DNA of 64,000 nt from [Eubacterium] cellulosolvens LD2006 (GTDB lineage: Bacteria > Bacillota > Clostridia > Lachnospirales > Lachnospiraceae). The DNA is taken from positions 1 through 64,000 of the forward strand of contig NZ_JHXY01000012.1 in NCBI RefSeq assembly GCF_000621585.1, written 5' to 3'. A program made the translations under genes and the position numbers. This document shows, one piece after another, positions 34,882-44,112 of the stretch (position 1 is the stretch's first letter; every line of letters starts with the position of its first letter). The notes beneath the pieces were generated by a model, which was not told where the DNA came from, searched no databases, and saw only the letters and a program-made list of their open reading frames with translations.

Positions 34882-35436
34882 ATGAAAAAAAAGAACATCT
34901 TATTTGGAACAATCGCGGTCTGTCTGTTATTATCCGCGTGCCGGGTGCCCGCAAACAGGACATATACAACAGACGCCATTGCCCGGATGTGTGGATTTGA
35001 AAAGGAACGCGGAAGGGATTTTGAAATGGATGGCGTTTCATGTGTGAACCTGAGAGCCTCCAATTCGACCACCGATGAACGCTTTAACTTTATGGACTTC
35101 TATATTTTTGATTCGGTGCAGGATGCGAAGAAAGCTTTTGAAAAAACAACCGACTGGTATCGCGAAATCAAAGAAGACGGAAGTGATTACCGGAAAGGCT
35201 GGCTGGCCGGCGTCTGCGACGCCGATGTAGAGTCCTATGAATATCTGACTGGAAATATGATTATTACAGTGGAGACACAGGTGGTCTCCTGCTGGGGTGA
35301 AAACCCGGAGACTTCCTCGAGATCGGAGCCGATTGTGACGAGCAGTTCTGAGGATACAGAAGACAGCTCCGAAGTCGATTACTGGAGTCAGAGCTATCGC
35401 GAGGATGTCGTTAAATTCATGAGAAAAACGTTTTGA
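34882..35436 (+). CDS. Lipoprotein of unknown function
   Basis: A 184-residue protein from ATG 34882, with AAGGGGG 9 bases upstream; an earlier in-frame ATG at 34858 lacks a site. The signal ends in lipobox LLSAC with Cys20. The mature part is a compact domain (DAIARMCGF, FYIFDSVQDAKKAFEKT) of a kind seen in other short Clostridia lipoproteins, then a Ser/Glu-rich stretch (SSSEDTEDSSEVDY). No enzyme motif was found. It is divergent from the condensation-like gene across ~280 bases. Confidence 0.75.
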   Translation: MKKKNILFGTIAVCLLLSACRVPANRTYTTDAIARMCGFEKERGRDFEMDGVSCVNLRASNSTTDERFNFMDFYIFDSVQDAKKAFEKTTDWYREIKEDGSDYRKGWLAGVCDADVESYEYLTGNMIITVETQVVSCWGENPETSSRSEPIVTSSSEDTEDSSEVDYWSQSYREDVVKFMRKTF

Positions 35437-35469
35437 CGTTCGAATTTTGTTTTCGGAGAGGAGACGGAT

Positions 35470-36468
35470 ATGAAACTTGGAATTATCGGAACCGGAAAAA
35501 TTGTCGTTGAAGCGCTCGGTGCGATGGAGCCGCTTCATGAGATCCAACGCAATGCCATCTTCGCCAGGCCGCACAGCCGGGAGAACGGCGAGGCGCTTGC
35601 CGCGAAGTATGCCATTCCCGAGGTCTATACGGATTATGAGAAGATGCTTGCGGAGGCAGACATCGATACCGTTTATATCGGGCTCATCAACAGCGTGCAC
35701 TATTCGTATGCCAAAAAGGCGCTGGCAAACGGCAAAAACGTGATTCTTGAAAAGCCCTTTACAGGAACGTATGAGGAGGCGCAGGAACTTTTCGATTTTG
35801 GTCGAGAGAAGGGCCTGTTTGTTTTCGAGGCGATCACTGTCCTCCACAGCGATGTGATTGAGAAAATGAGAGCCTGTCTTCCGAAGATCGGAAAAATACG
35901 AATGATGCTGGCGAACTATTCGCAGTACTCAAGCCGTTACGACCGCTATCTTTCGGGGGAGGTTGATCCCTCTTTCGATTTGAAAAAAATGGGCGGGGCA
36001 CTTCGGGATATCAACGTATACAATCTGCATTACGCAGTGGATTTGTTCGGGGAGCCGTTGAAATCGCAGTATTTTCCAAACACCGGTTTTAATGGCGTTG
36101 ATACTTCGGGAACGATGATTCTGGAATATGACGGTTTCTCCGCGGTCTGTACCGGTGCAAAAGACTCGGACAGTCCCTGCTTTGTCCAGATTCAGGGTGA
36201 GAAGGGATATATGCGCATAGACGGCAAACCCAACGCGGCATCCAACCTGACCATCGTAATTACGGAGGAAGGGGAGCCGGTTCCGGATGCCTCCGGTGCC
36301 ATGGTGCGGCCTTCAAAAAAAGAGGAATTTACCGCCGAACCGATCTATCACCGGCTGACCGGGGAGTTCAGAGATTTCGCGCGGATCATCGACCGGAAAG
36401 ACTATGCAAAGGCAGAGCGGTATGCGTCGGAAACACTGGGCGTGATGAAAATTATTAAGTGTATATAA
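35470..36468 (+). CDS. Gfo/Idh/MocA-family oxidoreductase
   Basis: A 332-residue NAD(P)-dependent dehydrogenase. The Rossmann start is MKLGIIGTGKIV. The family EKP motif is ILEKPFTGTYEEAQ (residues ~93-106), and GGALRDINVYNLHYAVDLFG holds the substrate-site region. It probably oxidises or reduces a sugar or cyclitol; the substrate cannot be read. GGAGAGGAG precedes the ATG. An HD-domain gene follows 12 bases later, so the two are probably co-transcribed. Confidence 0.9.
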   Translation: MKLGIIGTGKIVVEALGAMEPLHEIQRNAIFARPHSRENGEALAAKYAIPEVYTDYEKMLAEADIDTVYIGLINSVHYSYAKKALANGKNVILEKPFTGTYEEAQELFDFGREKGLFVFEAITVLHSDVIEKMRACLPKIGKIRMMLANYSQYSSRYDRYLSGEVDPSFDLKKMGGALRDINVYNLHYAVDLFGEPLKSQYFPNTGFNGVDTSGTMILEYDGFSAVCTGAKDSDSPCFVQIQGEKGYMRIDGKPNAASNLTIVITEEGEPVPDASGAMVRPSKKEEFTAEPIYHRLTGEFRDFARIIDRKDYAKAERYASETLGVMKIIKCI

Positions 36469-36480
36469 GGAAATAGGGAA

Positions 36481-37254
36481 ATGAGTATAGACAGAAACCA
36501 TGTGACAGAAGCTTTTAAAAACTACACAGCAGCTTATGATCTCTCCGACCCGAAGGTTCTCCTGAAGGTTGAACATACCTATCGGGTGGCGGACTTCTGC
36601 GACCGGATCGCGGGAAGTCTATTACTTTCGGAAGAAGACATCGATTTTGCCTGGCTGTCCGGTATGCTCCACGATATCGGGCGTTTTGAGCAGCTCCGCA
36701 GATATCACACTTTTATGGACAAGCATTCGGTGAATCATGCGGAACTCAGCGCGGATCTTCTCTTTCAGGATCTGCTCATCCGACGATTTGTTGAAGCGGG
36801 GTGTATCGACGAAGGCATGATGGAAATGGTGATTCGTTATCACAATGTCTATGCGCTTCCGGAGAATCTCAGTGACCGTGAGCGGATGTTCTGTGATATC
36901 CTTCGCGACGCCGACAAGGTGGATATTCTTCGTGTCAATTGCGAGACACCCCGGACGGAAATCTACGATCTGCCTGAGGACGCGTTTACGAATTCGAAGA
37001 TCACAGAGGCAGTGTACAGCGACATCATGAATGAGAGGAATGTCGACCGTAGAAATTCCAGTACAGGGATTGACTATATTCTCGGACATATCGGCTTTGT
37101 CTACGGACTTGTATATGTGGAGAGTTTCCGGTTGGTCAAAGAGCAGGGCTATCTGGACGAATTGCTTTCCTTCCGCAGCCGTCAGCCGGACACTGTTCGA
37201 AAGATGGATCTCATCCGGCAGAAAGTTGAGGGATACGTGCAGGGGAATCTGTAA
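36481..37254 (+). CDS. HD-domain phosphohydrolase
   Basis: A 257-residue protein with a complete HD metal site: H in VEHTYRVADFC, HD in SGMLHDIGRFEQ, then HAELSADLL, IRYHN and a final D in LRDADKVDILR. HD enzymes hydrolyse nucleotides or cyclic nucleotides; the substrate is unknown. It closely follows the oxidoreductase gene. A large inverted-repeat element lies just downstream. Confidence 0.88.
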   Translation: MSIDRNHVTEAFKNYTAAYDLSDPKVLLKVEHTYRVADFCDRIAGSLLLSEEDIDFAWLSGMLHDIGRFEQLRRYHTFMDKHSVNHAELSADLLFQDLLIRRFVEAGCIDEGMMEMVIRYHNVYALPENLSDRERMFCDILRDADKVDILRVNCETPRTEIYDLPEDAFTNSKITEAVYSDIMNERNVDRRNSSTGIDYILGHIGFVYGLVYVESFRLVKEQGYLDELLSFRSRQPDTVRKMDLIRQKVEGYVQGNL

Positions 37255-37282
37255 GAAGAGTTTCGGCTTTTTTTTGTGTAAG

Positions 37283-37495
37283 TCGCCCGCGAGTCAGGAA
37301 TATGTCTGCGAACACGTCGCTTCTTTGTCAGCGCTGCGCCACCTATTGTCGCCGGTTCCGGAAACTCGCGCATGATGGTTACTTTTTCAGCAAGTACTGA
37401 AACGCGCTCGGATAGTCCTCCACCGGCGACACTATGCTCGCGCTTCCTTCCTCAGCTTCCTATCGTTCGCGGACATGTCCCTGTCTCGCGGGCGA
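37283..37495. repeat. 213-bp nested inverted-repeat element
   Basis: The ends pair: TCGCCCGCGAG (37283-37293) with CTCGCGGGCGA (37485-37495), continuing inward over about 31 positions with few mismatches (AATATGTCTGCGAAC with GTTCGCGGACATGT). Inside, TGTCGCCGGT (37347-37356) pairs perfectly with ACCGGCGACA (37422-37431), enclosing TTTCAG/CTGAAA (37385-37390, 37397-37402). No coding frame fits. It is either a MITE-like insertion or a large structured RNA. Confidence 0.75.
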
Positions 37496-37666
37496 TGCTG
37501 CTTGCTGTGGAAAAGTTAAAAATCCTGATGTATAATTGGAACAGTTTGAAAATTGAAATTATTATGCACAGACGGATGAATTGTAACGAGGATAGAGAAG
37601 TGTAGAAATGTTGTACTGTCAGCATATCTAAAGATTAAAAATATGAAGTGTGGGGGGAATAGTCAG

Positions 37667-38455
37667 ATGGAAAAATTCAAAAAATACCTGTGGTTTACGC
37701 CGCTTGCGTTGGATTATTATTTTATCATTATTTGGGCTTGCATGGAGCAAACTACCACCAGCAAATGGTGGTTTGAGGTAATTTTTAACTCGTGGCAGAT
37801 GTTTCAGGTAGTCGTATATTTTATTGCGTTGTATAGACTTGTTAAGAGTGATGAATACGATGCTCGAAGTGCGGCGAAAGTTGCAGTATATGTTAAGCTA
37901 CCTCAGATTCTTCCGGTAGTGCTACTGGCAGTTTTTTCGATCCTGTGTTTAATTGTTCCTGCGGTCGGAATTTTTATCTCGATCGCGCTTTGGACCAGGC
38001 TGATCTTTACGTTCATCGCTACGTCTATCGTTGTAATGGTGGCCTGTATCAAGATGGCAAAAACAAGAACGTTTTCATCGGGGATAGCGGTTGTTTTTAG
38101 TATATTGTCTTTTATTCCGGTTCTGGAATATATCGTGCCGTTAATTCTTCTCGGTGTGTCAAAGCGTAACAGGAAGCCACCGGTATCGGGCATGTACGGT
38201 CAGAATGGGTCGATGCAGTATGGAACCGCACCGAACATGTACGGCCAGAACATGCTGCCGCAGTACGGCGCGGCACCCAATATGTACGGCCAGAACATGC
38301 TGCCGCAGTACGGAGCCGCACCGAACATGTATGGACAGAACAGACTGCCGCAGTACGGAGCCGCACCAAACATGTATGGTCAGAATATGTCGCCGCAGTA
38401 CGGAACAGCGCCGGACATGTACGGACAGAATGTACCTGTGCAGGATGAACCTTAA
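37667..38455 (+). CDS. Membrane protein with C-terminal 15-residue repeats
   Basis: A 262-residue protein from ATG 37667, with GGGGGGAA upstream. Four to five membrane helices fill residues ~10-165. The C-terminal ~85 residues consist of five 15-residue units (GAAPNMYGQNMLPQY and variants), giving a Tyr/Gln/Pro-rich tail like those of other membrane proteins with disordered cytoplasmic tails. The DNA repeats are 45 bases and nearly identical, so unit number may vary. Function unknown. A small hypothetical gene follows 64 bases later. Confidence 0.75.
   Translation: MEKFKKYLWFTPLALDYYFIIIWACMEQTTTSKWWFEVIFNSWQMFQVVVYFIALYRLVKSDEYDARSAAKVAVYVKLPQILPVVLLAVFSILCLIVPAVGIFISIALWTRLIFTFIATSIVVMVACIKMAKTRTFSSGIAVVFSILSFIPVLEYIVPLILLGVSKRNRKPPVSGMYGQNGSMQYGTAPNMYGQNMLPQYGAAPNMYGQNMLPQYGAAPNMYGQNRLPQYGAAPNMYGQNMSPQYGTAPDMYGQNVPVQDEP
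38190..38440 (+). repeat. 45-bp tandem repeats in the membrane protein gene
   Basis: Five in-frame units based on AACATGTACGGCCAGAACATG and CTGCCGCAGTACGG; the central three are the most alike. Confidence 0.85.
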
Positions 38456-38519
38456 AACAATAAACGTGAAACAGAATACAAATGAACGGCGAAGCGCCGT
38501 CTGAAGAAGAGGTACAAAA

Positions 38520-39017
38520 ATGGCATTTAAGTCTGTAAATGAAATTGAAAAGTTCGATTATAAGGATTGTGAGATCACATCCTTTGTTCTGGATGAAAAT
38601 GAGATCCGCATGGAGCTGAAGGCGCTGATCATCGCTCCGGAGAATTCACAGAATGAGAGATCCCAGAGAAGCTACGCGGATACGGTGAGACTTACGCTGA
38701 AGGATGCGGTTCTTGAGAAGGGAATCAAAGAAGGGTTCAAGTATTATGACGCGGACGGGACTCTGAAAGAGACTGTTCCGGAGAAGATTCTCTCCGAACA
38801 GGAATTAAAGACCTTCAAGTTCGTCGCGGAAACTTCGTATCTCTACGATTTCCAGAAAATTGACGAGGCGGACGGTCGTTTCCGCTACGCCTTAGGCATT
38901 GAGAGAAAACCGGAGAATCCGCAGGATCTGGCGGAAATCACGGACACTTACCAACTTAGAGTTTCCTTCACAGAGGCGGAATTCTGCTGGGACAGATACA
39001 TGAGCAAGGCCGAGTAA
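38520..39017 (+). CDS. Hypothetical protein
   Basis: A 165-residue soluble acidic protein beginning MAFKSVNEIEKFDYKDCEITSF. No domain was recognised. It has alternating strands and charged loops, no signal peptide and no Cys pair. The site before the ATG is AGAGG. It sits between the repeat-tailed membrane protein and a secreted hydrolase, 64 and 52 bases away, so it may be in the same transcript. Confidence 0.7.
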   Translation: MAFKSVNEIEKFDYKDCEITSFVLDENEIRMELKALIIAPENSQNERSQRSYADTVRLTLKDAVLEKGIKEGFKYYDADGTLKETVPEKILSEQELKTFKFVAETSYLYDFQKIDEADGRFRYALGIERKPENPQDLAEITDTYQLRVSFTEAEFCWDRYMSKAE

Positions 39018-39069
39018 GCGCAAAGCTTACCATAAACAATACGGAGGTTATGGAGAGGGGGATTTACAA

Positions 39070-40332
39070 ATGAAAAGGAGAAAAAATGCGGCGCTTGCGG
39101 CGATCCTGGTCGCGGCGCTGACTTGCATTTCAGCGCCGGCTGTCTCTGCGCAGGTGACGGATGCGCCAGGATATAGTGTACCAAAGATCCATGTTCAAAC
39201 GGCAGGTGCCTCTTCGGAGGTGCGTGCCGCTAAAGCTGCGGGGCAGACGGTTCATAAAACCCCTGTCCGGGTGCTTTGCGTTGGAGATTCGATTACGGAC
39301 GGTTACATCAATCAGGACAACGGTTATCGGAAATACTTCTGTTATTTTATGCAGCAAAACGGCATTGCAGTTGACATGGTAGGCCCGAAGAATAACTGGA
39401 CGAATGAAATGTCTTATACCTGGAACGGCAAGGCTATCACCTACGATCCGGCGAACGCCGGTTATTCCGGTTATGCCATCATGAAGTATTCTGGCAGAGA
39501 GGGAATCTACGAGACCATCTTTGATCAGAACTATTCTGACGGAAACAGAAGCGGGGATATGATCACTGCCTATGATCCGGATATCATCCTTCTTCAGATC
39601 GGAACCAACGACCTGCTGGACGCCAGATACGATAAGATTCCGAATGGTCCGGATGTCACTGCAGAGTACACCATGCCGGAGAGACTGGAGAAGCTGGTGG
39701 ATGCGATCCTTTCAAAAATGAATAAAAACGCTGTTCTCTTCGTATCCACAGTTCCGGATATCGACGTGGAAGAAAAGACGGACTGGCTTCTTTCTTATGG
39801 CTGGATTTGGAATGTGCCGACCTCCGGAGATCTTACGCTTCTCAAAGAGAAGGTGCAGGACAACATCGACCGGTATAATGCCAGCGTGGTAAAACTGGTA
39901 GAAAAGAAACAGCAGGAGGGAGCCCGCGTTCGCCTTGGTGATGTGCACAGCTGTATCAACCTGAAGGGCGGTGACCTCTACGACGGTGTTCATCCCAGTG
40001 AGCAGGGCTATGCGAAGATGGGTGAGGATTGGGCGAAGAAAGTGACCTCTTTCGAGACGGATCCGTCAGGAACTCCAACGACGACACCTGCAGTTCCGAC
40101 ACTGAAACCTACGACAGCGCCTACTGCAGTCCCGACGGCAACACAAAAACCGACAGCGACGCCGAAGCCAACATCGACGACAAAACCGACTTCCGTCCCG
40201 ACGCCTACCGAAGCGCCGGAGCCGACTCTGCAACCGGTACCGACAAAGAACCCTTCCGGACGCGTGCTCTACCGTGATTTGAAGCTGGACGGAACAATTA
40301 CCCTTGGGAAATTCCTCCATTGGGAGAAATAA
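39070..40332 (+). CDS. Secreted SGNH/GDSL hydrolase with Pro/Thr linker and truncated dockerin-like tail
   Basis: A 420-residue exported protein. The signal peptide ends near VSA-Q (residue ~27). The SGNH blocks are CVGDSITDG (Ser nucleophile, block I), IGTNDLLD (block III) and DGVHPSEQGY (Asp and His, block V), so it is probably an esterase acting on esterified carbohydrate. A Thr/Pro-rich linker spans residues ~335-395 (TPKPTSTTKPTSVPTPTEAP). The last ~25 residues, LYRDLKLDGTITL, resemble the first Ca-binding repeat of a dockerin, but the second repeat is missing. A terminator shared with carB follows. Confidence 0.85.
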   Translation: MKRRKNAALAAILVAALTCISAPAVSAQVTDAPGYSVPKIHVQTAGASSEVRAAKAAGQTVHKTPVRVLCVGDSITDGYINQDNGYRKYFCYFMQQNGIAVDMVGPKNNWTNEMSYTWNGKAITYDPANAGYSGYAIMKYSGREGIYETIFDQNYSDGNRSGDMITAYDPDIILLQIGTNDLLDARYDKIPNGPDVTAEYTMPERLEKLVDAILSKMNKNAVLFVSTVPDIDVEEKTDWLLSYGWIWNVPTSGDLTLLKEKVQDNIDRYNASVVKLVEKKQQEGARVRLGDVHSCINLKGGDLYDGVHPSEQGYAKMGEDWAKKVTSFETDPSGTPTTTPAVPTLKPTTAPTAVPTATQKPTATPKPTSTTKPTSVPTPTEAPEPTLQPVPTKNPSGRVLYRDLKLDGTITLGKFLHWEK

Positions 40333-40414
40333 GAGTCGTTATTTTTACAACCGGGCTCTTTATTGCGCAGACAAAAGTATATATACTGTGTTTATACCAA
40401 ATAAATAACTGTTG

Positions 40415-40455
40415 CGGGGAGGACAGAGCATTTGCTCTGTCCTCCCCGCGTGTTT
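40415..40455. terminator. Terminator between the hydrolase and carB
   Basis: CGGGGAGGACAGAGCA (40415-40430) pairs perfectly with TGCTCTGTCCTCCCCG (40433-40448). A TGTTTT tract follows on the plus strand and an AT-rich tract on the other, so it serves both convergent genes. Confidence 0.88.
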
Positions 40456-40461
40456 TAATAC

Positions 40462-43400
40462 TTAATTTTCTGTGATCATCGCATGCCACTCCTGCAGTGA
40501 GTGGATCTGGTGGGTGTCATGCTCGTTGACGAAACCGATGCCTTCTGCAGCTGCTTTTGCGGCTGTGATGGTCGTGATGTACGGGATGCGGTATTTGACG
40601 GCGCTCTTCCTGAGGTAGCTGTCGTCGTTCACGGCATCTTTGCCGATCGGAGAGTTGATGATCAGGCTGATCTCTCCGTTGGTCATGGCATCCAGGAGAT
40701 TCGGACGTCCTTCGTAGAGTTTCAGGACTTTTTCGGCAGGGATGCCTGCCTCTGTAATGGCCTCGTAGGTGCGGCCGGTTGCCAGAATCTTAAAGCCGTC
40801 TTTGTGGAAGAGTTTCGCGATTCCTGCTGCCTCCGGGCGGTCCTTGTCGTTGACGGAGATCAGCACGCTTCCCTTGAACGGAAGCTCGGATTTTGCGGCC
40901 TCCTGTGCTTTTACGAAGGCCTCGCCGGTGGAATCGGCCATGCCGAGAACCTCACCGGTGGAGCGCATCTCCGGTCCGAGAACCGGATCTACTTCCTGGA
41001 ACATATTGAACGGGAAGACTGCCTCCTTCACGCCGTAATACGGAATGACGCGGTTGCTGTTCTGAAGTTTCTCGACCGGTGATTTGCGGCCGGTCAGCTC
41101 AGCGGTGATGATGTCCGTGGCGATCGGAACCATCTGGATACCGGCAACCTTCGATACCAGCGGAACGGTTCTGGATGCGCGCGGGTTGGCCTCGATCACG
41201 AACACTTTTCCGTTCTCAATGGCGTACTGCATGTTCATCAGGCCGACCACATGCATCTCCTCGGCAATCTTTCTGGTGTACTCTTTGATCGTCTCGAGGT
41301 TCTCCGTCGGTATGTGTTTCGACGGAATGATGCAGGCGCTGTCTCCGGAGTGGATGCCGGCCAGCTCGATGTGCTCCATGACTGCAGGTACGAAGGCGTG
41401 GGTGCCGTCCGCGATGGCGTCGGCCTCACATTCCATGGCATGATTCAGGAAGCGGTCGATGAGGATCGGACGATCCGGGGTGACGCCGATGGCGGCTTTC
41501 ATGTAGTCTGCCATGCTCTCATCGTCGTAAACCACTTCCATTCCACGGCCTCCGAGTACGAAGGAAGGACGAACCATAACCGGATAGCCGATCTTGTGAG
41601 CGGTCTCAATGGCTTCTTCGACGCTGACGGCCATGCCTGCCTCCGGCATAGGAATGCCGAGTTTATCCATCATAGCGCGGAAGTGATCTCTGTCTTCCGC
41701 AAGGTCAATGACTTCCGGTGTGGTACCAAGGATTTTTACACCGTTTTTCTTAAGGCTGGCTGCGAGATTCAGCGGCGTCTGACCGCCGAACTGGGCGATC
41801 ACACCTACCGGGTTCTCCTTCTTGTAGATGGAGAGCACGTCCTCCAGGGTGAGGGGCTCGAAGTAGAGCTTGTCGGAGGTGTCGTAATCAGTGGACACGG
41901 TCTCCGGGTTGCAGTTTACAATGATGGACTCAAAGCCAAGTTTTTTCAGAGAAAGGGCAGCGTGTACACAGCAGTAGTCAAACTCAATACCCTGACCGAT
42001 TCTGTTGGGACCTCCGCCAAGGATCATAACCTTCGGCTTTCCGCCCTCTTTGATCGGGTTGTTGTCCGGTGCATTGTAGGTAGAGTAGTAGTAGGCGCTG
42101 TCTTCTGTACCGCTGACATGTACAGCGTCCCAGGTTTCCTCGATGCCGAGGCTGATTCTCTTCTCACGAACCTCGTCCTCGGAAATCTCAAGAATCTGTG
42201 CCAGGTATTTGTCCGAGAAGCCGTCCTTTTTCGCGCGGATCAGCGCTTCATCAGAAGGAAGAGATCCCTTGTTTTTCAGTAGTTCTTCCTCTTCCTCAAC
42301 CAGCTCTTTCATCTGCTGTACGAAGTATCTCTTGACTTTGGTGATTTCGAAAATCTCATCAACGGTAGCACCTTTGCGGAGAGCCTCATACATCATGAAA
42401 TGACGCTCGGAGGAAGGTGTTACGAGGCGTTTCAGGAGCTCTTCTTTGGAGAGGTCGTTGAAGTCCTTTACAAAGCCGAGACCGAAGCGGTCCTTCTCCA
42501 GAGAACGGATGGCCTTCTGAAGTGCCTCTTTGTAATTTTTACCGATACTCATAACCTCGCCGACCGCGCGCATCTGGGTGCCGAGTTTGTCCTCAACACC
42601 TTTGAATTTCTCGAATGCCCAGCGGGAGAATTTAACGACTACATAGTCGCCGTCCGGTTTGTATTTGTCGAGGGTGCCGTACTTTCCGCACGGAAGATCC
42701 GCCAGTGTAAGGCCGGAGGCAAGTTTCGCGGACACGAGAGCGATCGGGAAACCGGTTGCCTTTGAAGCAAGGGCGGAAGATCTGGAGGTTCGCGGGTTGA
42801 TCTCGATGACAACGACACGGTCGGTCACCGGATCGTGAGCGAACTGAACGTTTGTACCGCCGATGACGCCGATGTGCTCAACGATGCGGTAGGCCTGTTC
42901 CCGGAGTTTCGCCTGCAGTTCCTCGCTGATGGTAAGCATGGGCGCTACGCAGAAGGAATCTCCTGTGTGCACGCCGACCGGATCCACGTTCTCGATGAAG
43001 CAGACGGTGATCATATTGTTGTCCTTGTCACGGACAACCTCGAGCTCGAGCTCCTCCCAGCCGAGGATGGATTCCTCGATCAGAACCTGGTTGATCAGGG
43101 ACGCCTGCAGACCGCGGGATGCGACTGTCTGCAGTTCCTCGCGGTTGTATACGAGTCCGCCGCCGGCGCCGCCCATGGTGTAGGCCGGACGAACAACAAC
43201 CGGGTAACCGAGCTTGTCCGCATATTTGACAGCTTCTTCCACGCTGTAGGCCTCGTGGCTTCTCGGCATATCGATATGGAGTTTGTTCATGGTCTCCTTG
43301 AACTCGATTCTGTCCTCACCGCGCTCGATGGCATCTACCTGGACACCGATGACCTGCACGTTGTATTTGTCGAGGACACCTGCCTTGTAGAGCTCGGAAC

Positions 43401-43695
43401 AGAGGTTCAGACCGGACTGGCCGCCGAGGTTCGGAAGCAGAGCATCCGGTCTCTCCTTTGCGATGATCTCCTCCAGTCTGTTTACGTTGAGTGGTTCGAT
43501 ATATGTGATATCTGCCATCTCCGGGTCGGTCATGATGGTCGCCGGGTTGGAATTCACCAGAACAATTTCGTAGCCGAGGCTTCGAAGAGCCTTGCAGGCC
43601 TGTGTTCCGGAATAATCAAACTCGCACGCCTGTCCGATGATGATTGGACCTGATCCGATGATCAGAATTTTGTGTATGTCTGTTCTCTGCGACAT
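40462..43695 (-). CDS. carB: Carbamoyl-phosphate synthase, large subunit
   Basis: A 1077-residue enzyme that makes carbamoyl phosphate for pyrimidine and arginine synthesis. Two homologous ATP-grasp halves are visible. The first has GSGPIIIGQACEFDYSG and NSNPATIMTDP; the second has GGGPNRIGQGIEFDYC and NCNPETVSTDYD. The C-terminal ~140 residues form the MGS-like allosteric domain (ILATGRTYEAITEAG). Length equals the family norm. AGGAGG precedes the ATG. carA is not adjacent upstream within the window: the next gene on that side is convergent. Confidence 0.96.
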   Translation of the reverse strand: MSQRTDIHKILIIGSGPIIIGQACEFDYSGTQACKALRSLGYEIVLVNSNPATIMTDPEMADITYIEPLNVNRLEEIIAKERPDALLPNLGGQSGLNLCSELYKAGVLDKYNVQVIGVQVDAIERGEDRIEFKETMNKLHIDMPRSHEAYSVEEAVKYADKLGYPVVVRPAYTMGGAGGGLVYNREELQTVASRGLQASLINQVLIEESILGWEELELEVVRDKDNNMITVCFIENVDPVGVHTGDSFCVAPMLTISEELQAKLREQAYRIVEHIGVIGGTNVQFAHDPVTDRVVVIEINPRTSRSSALASKATGFPIALVSAKLASGLTLADLPCGKYGTLDKYKPDGDYVVVKFSRWAFEKFKGVEDKLGTQMRAVGEVMSIGKNYKEALQKAIRSLEKDRFGLGFVKDFNDLSKEELLKRLVTPSSERHFMMYEALRKGATVDEIFEITKVKRYFVQQMKELVEEEEELLKNKGSLPSDEALIRAKKDGFSDKYLAQILEISEDEVREKRISLGIEETWDAVHVSGTEDSAYYYSTYNAPDNNPIKEGGKPKVMILGGGPNRIGQGIEFDYCCVHAALSLKKLGFESIIVNCNPETVSTDYDTSDKLYFEPLTLEDVLSIYKKENPVGVIAQFGGQTPLNLAASLKKNGVKILGTTPEVIDLAEDRDHFRAMMDKLGIPMPEAGMAVSVEEAIETAHKIGYPVMVRPSFVLGGRGMEVVYDDESMADYMKAAIGVTPDRPILIDRFLNHAMECEADAIADGTHAFVPAVMEHIELAGIHSGDSACIIPSKHIPTENLETIKEYTRKIAEEMHVVGLMNMQYAIENGKVFVIEANPRASRTVPLVSKVAGIQMVPIATDIITAELTGRKSPVEKLQNSNRVIPYYGVKEAVFPFNMFQEVDPVLGPEMRSTGEVLGMADSTGEAFVKAQEAAKSELPFKGSVLISVNDKDRPEAAGIAKLFHKDGFKILATGRTYEAITEAGIPAEKVLKLYEGRPNLLDAMTNGEISLIINSPIGKDAVNDDSYLRKSAVKYRIPYITTITAAKAAAEGIGFVNEHDTHQIHSLQEWHAMITEN

Positions 43696-44112
43696 GGTTT
43701 CCTCCTGGTAATAAATAAGTAGCTATGAATATCGGGTATTCATATATAAGTAGATTGTATCCTTTGTTATTTTACCAAATCAGAGAAAAAAAGATATGTA
43801 AAAAATTGCAAAATACTGCATATTTTTTACATGCGCGCAGGTGACACCAAATAATACGCCGTTCCCAGGGCAGGCTTTCTAACGTGGAGCGCAGTGGACG
43901 AAGGAGGTGAGATACCGTTGAAAGTGACAGAATTGTTTGCGCTTTAAATGAAATAGATCATTTATGCGATGGCCAATGCCGCAAATATTTCCGGAAATGC
44001 GGAACATATCGATGCCGTTTTTCAGGAAAAAGAAATATCCGGGGACGCAAAGGGAAAACTTCCGAAATGCGATCATTTTTTCTTGTGCCATAGAAAGCCT
44101 GTATCGTGAGTA
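43696..44112. other. Intergenic region between carB and the ABC-F gene
   Basis: 417 bases. The right half of it, from 43918, may hold a decayed small gene (separate entry). The left part is AT-rich and should contain the carB promoter on the minus strand. No repeat of the window's families was seen. Confidence 0.5.
43918..44109 (+). pseudogene. Possible frameshifted small gene
   Basis: A very strong site (AAGGAGGTGAGA) precedes TTG, giving MKVTELFAL and an immediate stop. Reading on in frame past the stops gives protein-like sequence MANAANISGNAEHIDAVF ending at TGA 44107-44109. The break could be a double frameshift, because a nearby frame continues ALNEIDHL. It may instead be a short leader peptide. 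No homologue is recognised. Confidence 0.25.

Noticed and set aside
37372-37605. 77-codon frame within and beyond the nested inverted repeat
   Set aside because: It crosses the palindromic arms, has no ribosome binding site and no protein-like features.
38190-38440. CRISPR array
   Set aside because: The 45-bp units are contiguous, in frame and encode protein repeats; there are no spacers and no cas genes.
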